From contig CP102255.1 in NCBI GenBank assembly GCA_025146135.1, positions 1,240,001 through 1,304,000 on the forward strand: DNA of 64,000 nt, in the 5' to 3' direction. The notes beneath the pieces were generated by a model, which ran no database searches, had not been told where the DNA came from, and saw only the letters and a list, made by a program, of their open reading frames with translations. Both the position numbers and the translations under genes were made by a program. The first letter of the stretch is position 1. Each line of letters opens with the position of its first letter. This DNA is from Anaerotruncus colihominis. GTDB lineage: Bacteria > Bacillota > Clostridia > Oscillospirales > Ruminococcaceae. Below, one piece after another: positions 33,362 through 42,924 of the stretch.

Positions 33362-34345
33362 TTACAGGCTTTCGCCCGGTTTGAATGAATAATAGTCCGG
33401 GTCGCCGTACTGCGGCTTCTTCGGTGACAGTGCGCCGCTTGCCATGTCATGGGCGACAAGGGAAGTGTAATAATTGCCGATAGTGGACGGGGCGTTGAAA
33501 AGGGCTGCTTTCAGATATTGCTTGATGTTGCGGATTTTCGTTGTGTTCTCCCGCATACAGTCAAGCACAAAGCGGATATGCTCGCCGTCCAGTTTCATAA
33601 ACTTAGATTTCACAAGCTCTGCCGGGTAGTCGTCCCCCGCAATCCGTACCCGCTTTCTGGCGGTGCATACGGTTTCAAGCATGAGGTCTACAATCTCGTC
33701 CAGCCTGTCCCCGTCAAACTTCATGTCCTGTTTGAGAATGTGGTAGTCGATATTGTCCTTGATGATTTCCCGGTATATATCAACTGCGCTCTGTGCTGCC
33801 GCTTCCGTTCCTTTCCGTTCCGGCGGCGTAGCCGCTTCTCTGCAAGGAGAGGGGTTAGGGGAAAGGATAGGAATGGAATGGGTACTTGATAAATCTGTAT
33901 TTGATTTTTCTTTTTTTGGTAAGTCAGTTCTTTGTATATCTTTATTTAATTGCGTTGGATTTTCCAACGTAGGTTTTTCCAATGTTGGTTTTTCCTGCGT
34001 TGGATTATCCAATGTTGGATTTTCCAATGTAGGTAAATCCGGCGTAGGCGGCTGCGGCTGCTCGAATATCACATAGTCCGCGCCCCGCAAGCGTCCTTTC
34101 TCGTCGCGCTCCCTTGACCGAACGATATACCCGGCGCGTTCAAGCTCCTTAATGGCTTCGCGGATAGCGTCTATCTTCTCCCGGTTGATAAGGGATAAGC
34201 CTTTCAAGGTGTAGTCCCAATCTTCGGGGAGTGACAGCATTTGCGACAACAGCCCTTTTGCCTTTAAGGAAAGCTCCTTGTTGCGTAGGTGGTGGTTGCT
34301 CATTACGGTGTAGCCCTTGTTCCGTTCCACTCTGAAAACTGCCAT
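33362..34345 (-). CDS. ICE replication initiator (RepA-type, DUF6017-like C-terminus)
   Basis: A 327-residue protein. The N-terminal winged-helix domain has NKGYTVMSNHHLRNKELSLK and AKGLLSQMLSLPEDWDYTLK, typical of ICE replication initiators. A linker (about residues 95-130) is a run of short repeats (TLENPT, DNPTQEK, EKPT) encoded by 15-base DNA repeats. The C-terminal domain (DIYREIIKDNIDYHILKQDM onward) resembles DUF6017. It is expected to start replication of the excised ICE circle. Confidence 0.87.
   Translation of the reverse strand: MAVFRVERNKGYTVMSNHHLRNKELSLKAKGLLSQMLSLPEDWDYTLKGLSLINREKIDAIREAIKELERAGYIVRSRERDEKGRLRGADYVIFEQPQPPTPDLPTLENPTLDNPTQEKPTLEKPTLENPTQLNKDIQRTDLPKKEKSNTDLSSTHSIPILSPNPSPCREAATPPERKGTEAAAQSAVDIYREIIKDNIDYHILKQDMKFDGDRLDEIVDLMLETVCTARKRVRIAGDDYPAELVKSKFMKLDGEHIRFVLDCMRENTTKIRNIKQYLKAALFNAPSTIGNYYTSLVAHDMASGALSPKKPQYGDPDYYSFKPGESL
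33951..34040. repeat. 15-bp iterons inside the ICE initiator gene (candidate oriV)
   Basis: Six tandem 15-base units of the form AATGTTGGATTTTCC with small changes, followed by a partial unit. Each unit encodes a five-residue variant of the linker, and each contains a GGATTTTCC half-palindrome. Repeats within an initiator gene are typical replication origins of RepA_N-like replicons. Confidence 0.72.
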
Positions 34346-34371
34346 AGTAAATCACTCCTTTTGCTGTGGAT

Positions 34372-34488
34372 TTGTTACGCAGTAGAAGCGCGGTTTCGGG
34401 GGATAAGGTATAAATCCCTTGCCGCGCCAGATACGCGCCCGCAAAATCGCTTGTAGCAAGGCTTTTTCTGCCCCTACTGCGTAACAAA
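34372..34488. repeat. Long inverted repeat near the ICE end
   Basis: TTTGTTACGCAGTAG at 34372-34386 and its perfect complement CTACTGCGTAACAAA at 34474-34488 enclose 87 bases. Read on minus, it lies between leader E and the initiator gene. Possible cruciform, oriT-like or regulatory role. Confidence 0.65.
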
Positions 34489-34493
34489 GGGCA

Positions 34494-34566
34494 TAAAAAA
34501 GCGGCGTTCCTGTTCTCCCATGTAGAGAGTAAGAAACGCCGCTTCTGCGTCGTATTCAGTTTTTAG
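34494..34566 (-). promoter_or_regulatory. Leader E: conserved motif and intrinsic terminator before the ICE initiator
   Basis: On minus: AACTGAATACGACGC, then a stem AAGCGGCGTT/AACGCCGCTT followed by a T-run. Same design as leaders A to D. It is the last recognisable ICE feature before the chromosomal permease remnant. Confidence 0.68.
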
Positions 34567-34650
34567 TACAATACCCTGCTTGTCCGTCGCTCGAAAAACC
34601 TTGATTTTCCAGTGTTTTCAAAAGTATCGTTATCTAACGTCAGCTTTGGC

Positions 34651-34840
34651 GGGACCGGACTACCGCCGCTTGCTCCCGGTTTGCGCAATATTAGGCTCCA
34701 CCTTTCTGCTGCTTGTAGATGATGTCGCGCGTACCGCCTTTATGGTAGAACTACCCATCGGTATTTTGACCTCATTCATTGGCGTACCGTTTTTTATGTT
34801 CATTTTCAAGTCGGGCGTCAATAAAGGAGGCAGCGCATGA
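34651..34840 (+). pseudogene. FecCD-type ABC permease, 3' remnant
   Basis: The frame GPDYRRLLPVCAILGSTFLL followed by VDDVARTAFMVELPIGILTS is the C-terminal end of FecCD-family permeases for iron-siderophore or cobalamin import. About 265 N-terminal residues are missing, replaced by ICE sequence. The stop overlaps the ATG of the ATPase gene (ATGA), showing the original operon. The other part of the gene should lie beyond the left end of the ICE. Confidence 0.88.
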
Positions 34841-35682
34841 TCCAGGTAAGGGATGTTGAATTCAGCTATGGAAAGCAAGAGGTTCTCAAGGGAATTTCTT
34901 TTTGTATGGAGAAGGGAGAGTTTGTTTGTGTGCTGGGCGCCAATGGGTGCGGAAAAACAACGCTGCTCAAAAGCATCCTGGCTTTTTTAACTCCTCAGCA
35001 TGGGCAGGTGCTGCTTTATGGAAAGGATATTCACCAGATGGATGAGCGTGAACGGGCGCGAAAGATTGCGTATATTCCACAATATCATACGCCGCCGTTT
35101 CCGTTTACTGTTCGCGACGTGGTGCTCATGGGACGCACACCGCACCTCAGCCGTATATGCCGCCCCACTGAGAAAGACTGCCGGATAGCCGATGAATCCA
35201 TGGAACGTTTGGGCATCGCTCATTATGCAAACAAATCCTACACTGCTCTTTCCGGCGGGCAGAGACAAATGGTCGTCATTGCCAGAGCCTTAGCACAGCA
35301 GCCTGATCTTTTGATTATGGATGAACCCACGGCCAGTCTTGATTTTGGAAATCAGTACTTGGTATTGGCGCAGGTTAAAAAGCTGGCAAGGGAGGGAATG
35401 GGGGTGTTGATGGTAACACACAATCCCGACCACGCTTTCTACTGTGCCGACCGCATCATCGCCATGGAAGATGGAAAAATCCTTTCAATGGGCGACGCAG
35501 GAAAGGTGATAAATGAAGCAGTCATGAAGGCCGTCTACCATATGCCGGTCAAGGTACGCAGCGTTTCTTTGGGAGAGGGACTTGACGCTACGATTTGTAT
35601 CCCTGTCCCGGATTTATCGCCGGGCCGCCCGGCCGGATTTTACGGGGCAAGCGGCCTGAGGTGCGAACCTTCAGCCAATTGA
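34837..35682 (+). CDS. FecE/BtuD-type ABC transporter ATPase
   Basis: A 281-residue ATPase. Walker A GANGCGKTTLLKS (about residue 34), Q-loop YIPQYH, signature LSGGQRQMVVIARAL and Walker B LLIMDEPTASLDFG are all intact. The family energises uptake of ferric siderophores, heme or cobalamin. Its permease is truncated by the ICE insertion, so it may lack a membrane partner unless another permease is recruited. An unusual tail of about 35 residues follows the usual C-terminus. Confidence 0.93.
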   Translation: MIQVRDVEFSYGKQEVLKGISFCMEKGEFVCVLGANGCGKTTLLKSILAFLTPQHGQVLLYGKDIHQMDERERARKIAYIPQYHTPPFPFTVRDVVLMGRTPHLSRICRPTEKDCRIADESMERLGIAHYANKSYTALSGGQRQMVVIARALAQQPDLLIMDEPTASLDFGNQYLVLAQVKKLAREGMGVLMVTHNPDHAFYCADRIIAMEDGKILSMGDAGKVINEAVMKAVYHMPVKVRSVSLGEGLDATICIPVPDLSPGRPAGFYGASGLRCEPSAN

Positions 35683-35724
35683 GCGAACAAACAGATCAAT
35701 ACGTAAAGGAGATTGAAACAAACC

Positions 35725-36885
35725 ATGAAACGAAGTCTGTCCAAACCGCTGCTCCTGTTGGCACTTGCCGCCTCACTCATGCTCTCAGCGTGCAGCCAGC
35801 AGCCGGATTCGGCGTCAAGTTCCTCCGCGGCCGTTCCCGCATCGTCGGCGAACGCATCCGCAGCGAGCCAGCCAAGCAGCGATACCGTGGAAATTGTGGA
35901 TATGGGCGGCCGCACCGTTACCATCCCTTCCCCGGAAAATCTGATCCGCATGTATCCGGATGGTTCCACATCTATGATTCTGCTCTATACATTGGCGCCT
36001 GATAAAATGACTGCCGCGCCAAGTCAGACAGGCAGTGCTTTCAGCGACGATCAAAAGCCCTTTGTCATGCCTGAGGTGTGGGATCTTCCCAGCTATGGGA
36101 CTTTATCCGGCAAAGGTTCCTTGAACCTGGAGGCGATTAAGGCCGCTGATGTACAGGTGATTCTCAGCATGGGTACAAGCGCCATCACTGACGCCGATAT
36201 TACAACCGCTGACGAGTTACAGGCACAACTTGAAATCCCGGTGGTGCTGTTCAGCGGCGACAGCGAGGATTATGCGCAGGCATACAGGCTTCTGGGTAAG
36301 ATGATTGACCGGGAGGAGGACGCGGAGGCTCTGATTAATTATACCGCGGATATCGTAAAGACGGTTGAATCTGTGGCAGCCCAGGTACCGGAGGAAGACC
36401 GGGTGCGACTTTACTACGCTGAGGGCGACGACGGTCTGGCTACCGAGCCGGCAAGTTCTAACCGCTCCTATGTGTTTAATACTGCCGGCGCTGTCAATGT
36501 GGCTGATGTGGGTGCACAGGCGGGCTATGGGCAGTCCGCCGTGTCCATGGAGCAGGTACTGGAGTGGAATCCGGAGATCATTATTACACAGGGGACGACA
36601 AACGCTTATGAGACAATCCTGAGCGACCCCAATTGGGCGACGATTGATGCGGTAAAAAACGGACGCGTATACAAAATGCCCAGTCTGCCCTATAGCTGGG
36701 CCGACCGACCGCCCTCTGTCAATCGATTCATTGGGCTTCACTGGATGGCGAATCTGCTCTATCCGGAGCTATATGATATCGATATCGTGGAAGTGGCGAT
36801 TGACTATTACAAAGTCATGTATCATGTGGATGTTTCCCGAACGGATATGGAGTCCTTGCTGGCCCAATCCATCCCACAGGAGTGA
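35725..36885 (+). CDS. Iron/cobalamin-type ABC substrate-binding lipoprotein
   Basis: About 386 residues, starting MKRSLSKPLLLLALAASLML; this ATG is preferred over the TTG at 35713 because AAAGGA is too near the latter. The lipobox is LSAC. A Ser/Ala-rich linker precedes a FhuD/BtuF-like fold with DMGGRTVTIPSPENLIRMYP, and the second lobe has WNPEIIITQG and VYKMPSLPYSWADRPPSVNR. It is co-transcribed with the ATPase. The ligand cannot be assigned from sequence. Confidence 0.88.
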   Translation: MKRSLSKPLLLLALAASLMLSACSQQPDSASSSSAAVPASSANASAASQPSSDTVEIVDMGGRTVTIPSPENLIRMYPDGSTSMILLYTLAPDKMTAAPSQTGSAFSDDQKPFVMPEVWDLPSYGTLSGKGSLNLEAIKAADVQVILSMGTSAITDADITTADELQAQLEIPVVLFSGDSEDYAQAYRLLGKMIDREEDAEALINYTADIVKTVESVAAQVPEEDRVRLYYAEGDDGLATEPASSNRSYVFNTAGAVNVADVGAQAGYGQSAVSMEQVLEWNPEIIITQGTTNAYETILSDPNWATIDAVKNGRVYKMPSLPYSWADRPPSVNRFIGLHWMANLLYPELYDIDIVEVAIDYYKVMYHVDVSRTDMESLLAQSIPQE

Positions 36886-37003
36886 TTTTTCTTTTATCAG
36901 CCTGCAAAACAACATGGGCGTATTTGCGCGCTGTTCCACAATCAACGCGCCTTATATAAGGCGTCGATGAACCCATCGCGTGCGGAGCAACAGAAACAGA
37001 GTA

Positions 37004-37034
37004 AAAAGCCAGCGCCGTTTAGGCGCTGGCTTTT
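37004..37034. terminator. Bidirectional terminator
   Basis: AAAAGCCAGCGCC and GGCGCTGGCTTTT form a perfect 13-bp stem with a 5-base loop. It ends both the ABC operon (plus) and gdhA (minus). Confidence 0.88.
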
Positions 37035-37068
37035 GCTGTCTATACTTTGTATGTGGGACAGACCTGAA

Positions 37069-38801
<1,733 letters not shown>

Positions 38802-38828
38802 AAAGGGACGCCGGATGCGTCCCTTTTT
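38802..38828. terminator. Terminator after psuG
   Basis: AAAGGGACGC and GCGTCCCTTTTT form a stem around a 5-base loop, with T-runs on both strands. It lies 47 bases after the psuG stop codon. Confidence 0.82.
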
Positions 38829-38874
38829 ATCGATGGCCGCCTTTCTTCATCAGACGGCTTGTTTGGTTTGTAAT

Positions 38875-39798
38875 TTACATCCTGCTAAGTTCACAGGCGA
38901 TCTGTGTGGCAACCTTTGCGTTGTTGTAGACGAGCTGGATGTTCGCCTTGAGGCTCGAACCGCCGGTGATTTTCTCAAGCTTATCGAGCAGGAACGGCGT
39001 GGTATCCTTGCCCTTGATCCCCTTGGCGTTTGCCTCGTCGATGGCTTCTGCGATCGATTTGGAGATGTAGTCGGCGTCCATCGCATACTCCTCGGGGATC
39101 GGATTGGCGACAACCATGCCGCCGCGCAGGCCAAGATCATTTTTTGCCTTAAAGGCAGCCGCAAGCTCCTTCGGAGTATCCATACGGTAGTCAACCTTGA
39201 AGCCGCTCTTGCGGGTGAAGAAGGCGGGCAGCTCCTCGGTCTGATATCCAAGGACGGAGACGCCGTGCGTTTCAAGGTATTCGAGCGTCAGGCCGAGATC
39301 AAGGATCGATTTGGCGCCGGCGCAGATAACCATAACAGGAGTGGAGGCAAGCTCCTCAAGGTCGGCGGAGATATCCATTGTCGTTTCAGCGCCGCGGTGG
39401 ACGCCGCCGATACCGCCGGTCGCAAAAACAGAAACGCCTGCAAGATTGGCAAGAATCATGGTGGCGGCGACTGTTGTAGCGCCGTCCTCGCCGCGCGCGA
39501 CCAGCACAGGAATATCACGGCGGCTGGCCTTGGTGACCTTCAGGCCCTTTTTGCCGATATAATCAATTTCGTCCTTGGAAAGGCCGACACGCAGTTTGCC
39601 GCCGATGATCGCCGTGGTAGCCGGAACCGCGCCGTTGTCGCGGATGATCTTTTCAACATTCAGCGCCGTTTCGACGTTCTGCGGATACGGCATGCCGTGG
39701 GAGATGATGGTGGATTCAAGCGCGACGACCGGACGGCCTTCGTCAAGGGCCTTCTGGACTTCGGGCGAAATTTCGAGGTATTTTTTCAGATCTGTCAT
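38875..39798 (-). CDS. psuG: Pseudouridine-5'-phosphate glycosidase
   Basis: A 307-residue enzyme that splits pseudouridine 5'-phosphate into uracil and ribose 5-phosphate. Typical blocks are VALESTIISHGMPYPQNVET, VARGEDGATTVAATMILA, VFATGGIGGVHRGAETTMDI and ISADLEELASTPVMVICAGA. The length is normal. It follows the pseudouridine kinase gene by 52 bases on the same strand, with AAAGGAG before the ATG. Together they form a complete salvage pathway that recycles modified RNA bases. Confidence 0.95.
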   Translation of the reverse strand: MTDLKKYLEISPEVQKALDEGRPVVALESTIISHGMPYPQNVETALNVEKIIRDNGAVPATTAIIGGKLRVGLSKDEIDYIGKKGLKVTKASRRDIPVLVARGEDGATTVAATMILANLAGVSVFATGGIGGVHRGAETTMDISADLEELASTPVMVICAGAKSILDLGLTLEYLETHGVSVLGYQTEELPAFFTRKSGFKVDYRMDTPKELAAAFKAKNDLGLRGGMVVANPIPEEYAMDADYISKSIAEAIDEANAKGIKGKDTTPFLLDKLEKITGGSSLKANIQLVYNNAKVATQIACELSRM

Positions 39799-39850
39799 GA
39801 CAATACACTCCTTTTTAAAATATATATGAATGTGGATGGATAGACGGTAT

Positions 39851-40954
39851 TTATTCCGCTTCCTCGGGCGGCATCATCCCGATAATATCGTAGATCGCCT
39901 TGGCGCTGATGCGCGGGCTGATGGTTTCCTCGCTTGCGATACAGATGCTTGCGGCGGCCAGGCCGGCGCGGGCGGTATCCTCCAATGAAAGTCCCTGCCG
40001 CCATCCCCAAGCAAGCGCCGCCATAAAGCTGTCGCCAGCGCCGGTCGTGTTGACCGATTCAGAAGCATAACAAGGCAGAAGCGCCTGCCCATGGTGATTG
40101 GCACAAAAGACGCCATCGCCGCCAAGCGAGATAAAGACCTGCTCAAGTCCCATGTCAAGCAGCTTTTTTGCCGCGCGCCGCAAGGAGCTTTCATCGGTGA
40201 TCTCGATCCCGGTGAGAAGCTGTGCCTCCAGCTTATTGGGCTTGAGCGTATGAATGTGATAGAGCAGCCCCGCGAGCTTTTTGGCCTTTGTTGTGGAAAC
40301 GGTGTCCGCAAAGAGCGGGCAGCGGCAATTTTCCGCGAGATAGCGCAGCGATTCGGAAGAAAGGTTTGTATCGACAATGCACAGGCTTGCGCGGTTGATA
40401 AAATCGATTTTTGTTTCCAAAAATTTAGGCGTGATCTGATTATAGATGTCCATGTCAGCAATGGCCAGCATCATATCGCCGTGCTCGTCTGTAATGAACA
40501 TATATGTAGAGGTGACGCCGCCGGGGACTGTCAGCGAGTTGGAAATATCCATGCCGACCCTGCGGCATCCCTCGGCAAGCTGTGCGGCATGAGCGTCCTC
40601 GCCGAACGCAGATATAAACTTGACGTCCTCCCCGAGAAGGGCCAGGTTGTGTGCGATATTGCGTGCAACGCCGCCGGCGGAGAGGCTGACGTGACCGGGG
40701 TTGGAATCCTTCTGGACCAGCGGTGCGTCCGGATGTCCGAAGATATCCATATTGACTCCGCCGATTACAACGATATAGGGATTTTTCTGAAGGATGTAGC
40801 CCTTGCCCTGAATCAACCCTTTTTTCATCAGGTTGGAAATGTGCACGGCCACCGACGAACGGGTGATGTTGCCAAGCTCGGCAAGCTCCTGCTGTGAGAT
40901 CAGCGGATTTTCTTCGATCCAGCGCAGGATCTGACGCTCACGCTCCGTAATCAT
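39851..40954 (-). CDS. psuK: Pseudouridine kinase with N-terminal HTH
   Basis: A 367-residue protein. Residues 1-58 form a winged helix (MITERERQILRWIEENPLIS, QQELAELGNITRSSVAVHIS). The rest is a PfkB-family kinase with VIGGVNMDIFGHP, SAGGVARNIAHNLALLG and the anion-hole motif VNTTGAGDSFMAALAW. It should phosphorylate pseudouridine for PsuG. HTH-kinase fusions are known in this subfamily and suggest autoregulation. Candidate operator repeats lie at 40981-41010. Confidence 0.92.
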   Translation of the reverse strand: MITERERQILRWIEENPLISQQELAELGNITRSSVAVHISNLMKKGLIQGKGYILQKNPYIVVIGGVNMDIFGHPDAPLVQKDSNPGHVSLSAGGVARNIAHNLALLGEDVKFISAFGEDAHAAQLAEGCRRVGMDISNSLTVPGGVTSTYMFITDEHGDMMLAIADMDIYNQITPKFLETKIDFINRASLCIVDTNLSSESLRYLAENCRCPLFADTVSTTKAKKLAGLLYHIHTLKPNKLEAQLLTGIEITDESSLRRAAKKLLDMGLEQVFISLGGDGVFCANHHGQALLPCYASESVNTTGAGDSFMAALAWGWRQGLSLEDTARAGLAAASICIASEETISPRISAKAIYDIIGMMPPEEAE

Positions 40955-40980
40955 TAGGTCGCCTCCTTGGTTTTAACAAT

Positions 40981-41010
40981 TGCTTATAATAATAATCTTA
41001 TGCTTATAAT
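40981..41010. promoter_or_regulatory. Direct repeats upstream of psuK
   Basis: TGCTTATAAT occurs at 40981-40990 and 41001-41010, exactly 20 bases apart (about two helical turns). A likely binding site for the HTH domain of PsuK itself, or a promoter duplication. Confidence 0.5.
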
Positions 41011-41093
41011 ATATCATGCGCATATTGGATTGTCAATAGGTATAAGAGAAAAATACAAACAAAATCATGCCTGTATTTTTGGCTATAATATGA

Positions 41094-41137
41094 AAACCGG
41101 TCGGCTCACAGATGGGAATCTGTGAGCCGACCGGTTT
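41094..41137. terminator. Strong terminator hairpin
   Basis: AAACCGGTCGGCTCACAGAT pairs perfectly with its complement at 41118-41137 around a 4-base loop. It ends the 41154 gene on the minus strand. Confidence 0.85.
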
Positions 41138-41153
41138 GTGACGCCAACTTATT

Positions 41154-41702
41154 TTATTGGACGGCTTTTTTCATAGCGGCGACGCCGTCGTTTGTCATGC
41201 GTTTTGCAATGTTGTCGCGTATATAGGCCTGATTTTCAAGGTATTGGTTGAATGCGATGCGGTCAGCTTCTGTAGACAGGACCGATAAATCACGGCACGC
41301 CTCAAAAAACACACGGTTGACGCGATAGATTTCTTCAAGCGTCTCAGCATAAACCTTGGTATGGCGCTTGTTGCTGCCACACGCATCCCGAAGCTGCGTC
41401 AAGACATGCAGCATCGTTTCATGCCGTTCTTTACAATAGTCGTCCGCGCCGCGTGCAAGAATCCGTTGGATGGCGGCCGGCTGCTCATGCAGGGGAAGCG
41501 GTAAACTGTGCTCATCACAGGCAAGTTTACAGTCGGGGTTCGTTTGACCGATGGCATATACCGCCGCTTCTGTGAACGCAAGGCCAAATGGGTCGCAAAT
41601 CCGGCGCAGGCGCTGATGCTGCCGGGAGGTCATGACAAAACTGGCCGCCACAAAAAGCAGCATAAGTCCATATGCGATCAGATAATTGGTATCCATCAGC
41701 AT
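41154..41702 (-). CDS. Membrane-anchored hypothetical protein
   Basis: A 182-residue protein with one N-terminal transmembrane helix (NYLIAYGLMLLFVAASFVM) followed by a soluble, mostly helical domain containing paired Cys residues (CDPFGL, CKLACDE, CKERHE, ACGSN, ACRDL). No family is recognised. It is a single gene between psuK and the sugar operon, with a strong terminator downstream. Confidence 0.6.
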   Translation of the reverse strand: MLMDTNYLIAYGLMLLFVAASFVMTSRQHQRLRRICDPFGLAFTEAAVYAIGQTNPDCKLACDEHSLPLPLHEQPAAIQRILARGADDYCKERHETMLHVLTQLRDACGSNKRHTKVYAETLEEIYRVNRVFFEACRDLSVLSTEADRIAFNQYLENQAYIRDNIAKRMTNDGVAAMKKAVQ

Positions 41703-41793
41703 GTACCCCCATCCAAAGTATGGATATTCATTTTCAACAAAACAACTATCAAAAATATAACATAAATCGGATGAATCGTCCAGTAAGGATATG

Positions 41794-41827
41794 GAAAAGG
41801 CGCCTCTCCATTGCAGAGAAAGCGCCC
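41794..41827 (-). terminator. Likely terminator of the ribokinase operon
   Basis: On minus: GGCGC ... CTCT/AGAG ... GCGCC hairpin followed by TTTTCC. It lies just after the stop codon of the RbsD/FucU gene. Confidence 0.55.
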
Positions 41828-41840
41828 TGTAGGTGTTTTA

Positions 41841-42248
41841 TCAGACGACACCGACCGTCAGAATAATACAGGCGTATGTGCGTTTTTCGCCGGTCGAGAT
41901 CGCCAAGCGGACCTTTGGCTCATTGGCCTTGCTGTAAAATCCCCAGCGATCGATGGTTTCCAGCTTTACACCGTCAAGCAGCTCGCGGAAATCCTTGAAG
42001 ATCGGCGGCTCTGTGCCGTCGCCCGGGGTCATGACAAGCGCGCTTTCAATGCCGATCGTTTCAGACAGAACTTTGAGCGTGTCGGTTACGGTCGGGATAC
42101 CGGCAGTCAGGCCGAGATAAACCTTTTTCGCATCACCGCTCTCTGCGTCAAGCGGATAGTTGCCGTCGGCGATCAGGATTTTGTCGCCGTGACCGCACAG
42201 CGAGATGGCCTTCATAATTTCGGGATTGATACATGCGTTTTTCAGCAT
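41841..42248 (-). CDS. RbsD/FucU-family sugar mutarotase
   Basis: About 135 residues starting MLKNACINPEIMKAISLCGH; longer starts lack a ribosome site. GHGDKILIADGNYPLDAESG is the family signature, in which the His and Asp act in ring-form interconversion of ribose or fucose. The C-terminal part has RLAISTGEKRTYACIILTVG. It lies last in the operon with a SIS isomerase and a ribokinase, so it should handle the same free sugar. The sugar is not determined. Confidence 0.9.
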   Translation of the reverse strand: MLKNACINPEIMKAISLCGHGDKILIADGNYPLDAESGDAKKVYLGLTAGIPTVTDTLKVLSETIGIESALVMTPGDGTEPPIFKDFRELLDGVKLETIDRWGFYSKANEPKVRLAISTGEKRTYACIILTVGVV

Positions 42249-42274
42249 AGCAGATGCTCCTAACCTTACAAAAT

Positions 42275-42889
42275 TTACTTTTCGTTTTCGCGCAGTTGGC
42301 CGAGCGTTCCGCCCGGATGCCATTTGACATACTCCTTTGGATCAAGGCCGCGGTTGACCTGGAGAAGAACGCTCAACCGCTGGAGGACAAATGTCTCTGC
42401 AAGGATCGATGCGCGCGGCGCGCGGTTGAGCGGGCCGCCCTCCTGCCGCACACCGGCGAACAGGTGCGCATCGCTTTCCCTGGCGAGCCAAGATGTGCGG
42501 TTTCCGGTGATTCCAATCACTTTGCAGCCATTGCGCTTGATAGCGGTAACTGTCGTTTTCATTTCCGCCGTTTCCCCGCTATTTGAAATGCAGATGACAA
42601 CGTCGCCCGCGGCAAGCTGTCCGCAGGAACCGTGCACCGCTTCCGTGCCATGGAGGAAATACGTCGGCGTGCCGGTAGAGGACATCAGCGACGCGCCGTA
42701 TCCGCTGACATGGCCCGGTTTTCCGATGCCGGTGATATGCACGCGGCCGCCCTTTGCCTGCGCGTCCAGAATAAGCTGCGCGGCGTCGATGTATTCCTGA
42801 TCGGCGGCATTGTCCACAAAATGGTCAAATTCGGCCTTGGCCAGGGAGGTAAACGCTTCCATAGCCTGAATAGCTTCCTGTTTCAGCAT
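42275..42889 (-). CDS. SIS-domain phosphosugar isomerase/binding protein
   Basis: About 204 residues starting MLKQEAIQAMEAFTSLAKAE, chosen because AAAGGAG stands eight bases upstream. The SIS domain has GRVHITGIGKPGHVSGYGAS, TEAVHGSCGQLAAGD, ISNSGETAEM and the C-terminal VKWHPGGTLGQ also found in arabinose-5-phosphate isomerases of the KdsD/KpsF type, but there is no CBS pair. It probably isomerises a sugar phosphate produced by the neighbouring kinase. Confidence 0.87.
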   Translation of the reverse strand: MLKQEAIQAMEAFTSLAKAEFDHFVDNAADQEYIDAAQLILDAQAKGGRVHITGIGKPGHVSGYGASLMSSTGTPTYFLHGTEAVHGSCGQLAAGDVVICISNSGETAEMKTTVTAIKRNGCKVIGITGNRTSWLARESDAHLFAGVRQEGGPLNRAPRASILAETFVLQRLSVLLQVNRGLDPKEYVKWHPGGTLGQLRENEK

Positions 42890-42924
42890 GGGATCAATCT
42901 CCTTTTCGTCTGTGGAATGCAATT

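Noticed and set aside
14865..34040. Short repeat arrays at 14865 and 33951 as CRISPR
   Set aside because: Units are directly adjacent without spacers and lie inside replication genes; no cas genes are present.
34149..34487. 112-codon frame at the start of the ICE initiator
   Set aside because: Out of frame with the initiator, which has clear HTH homology and a good start.
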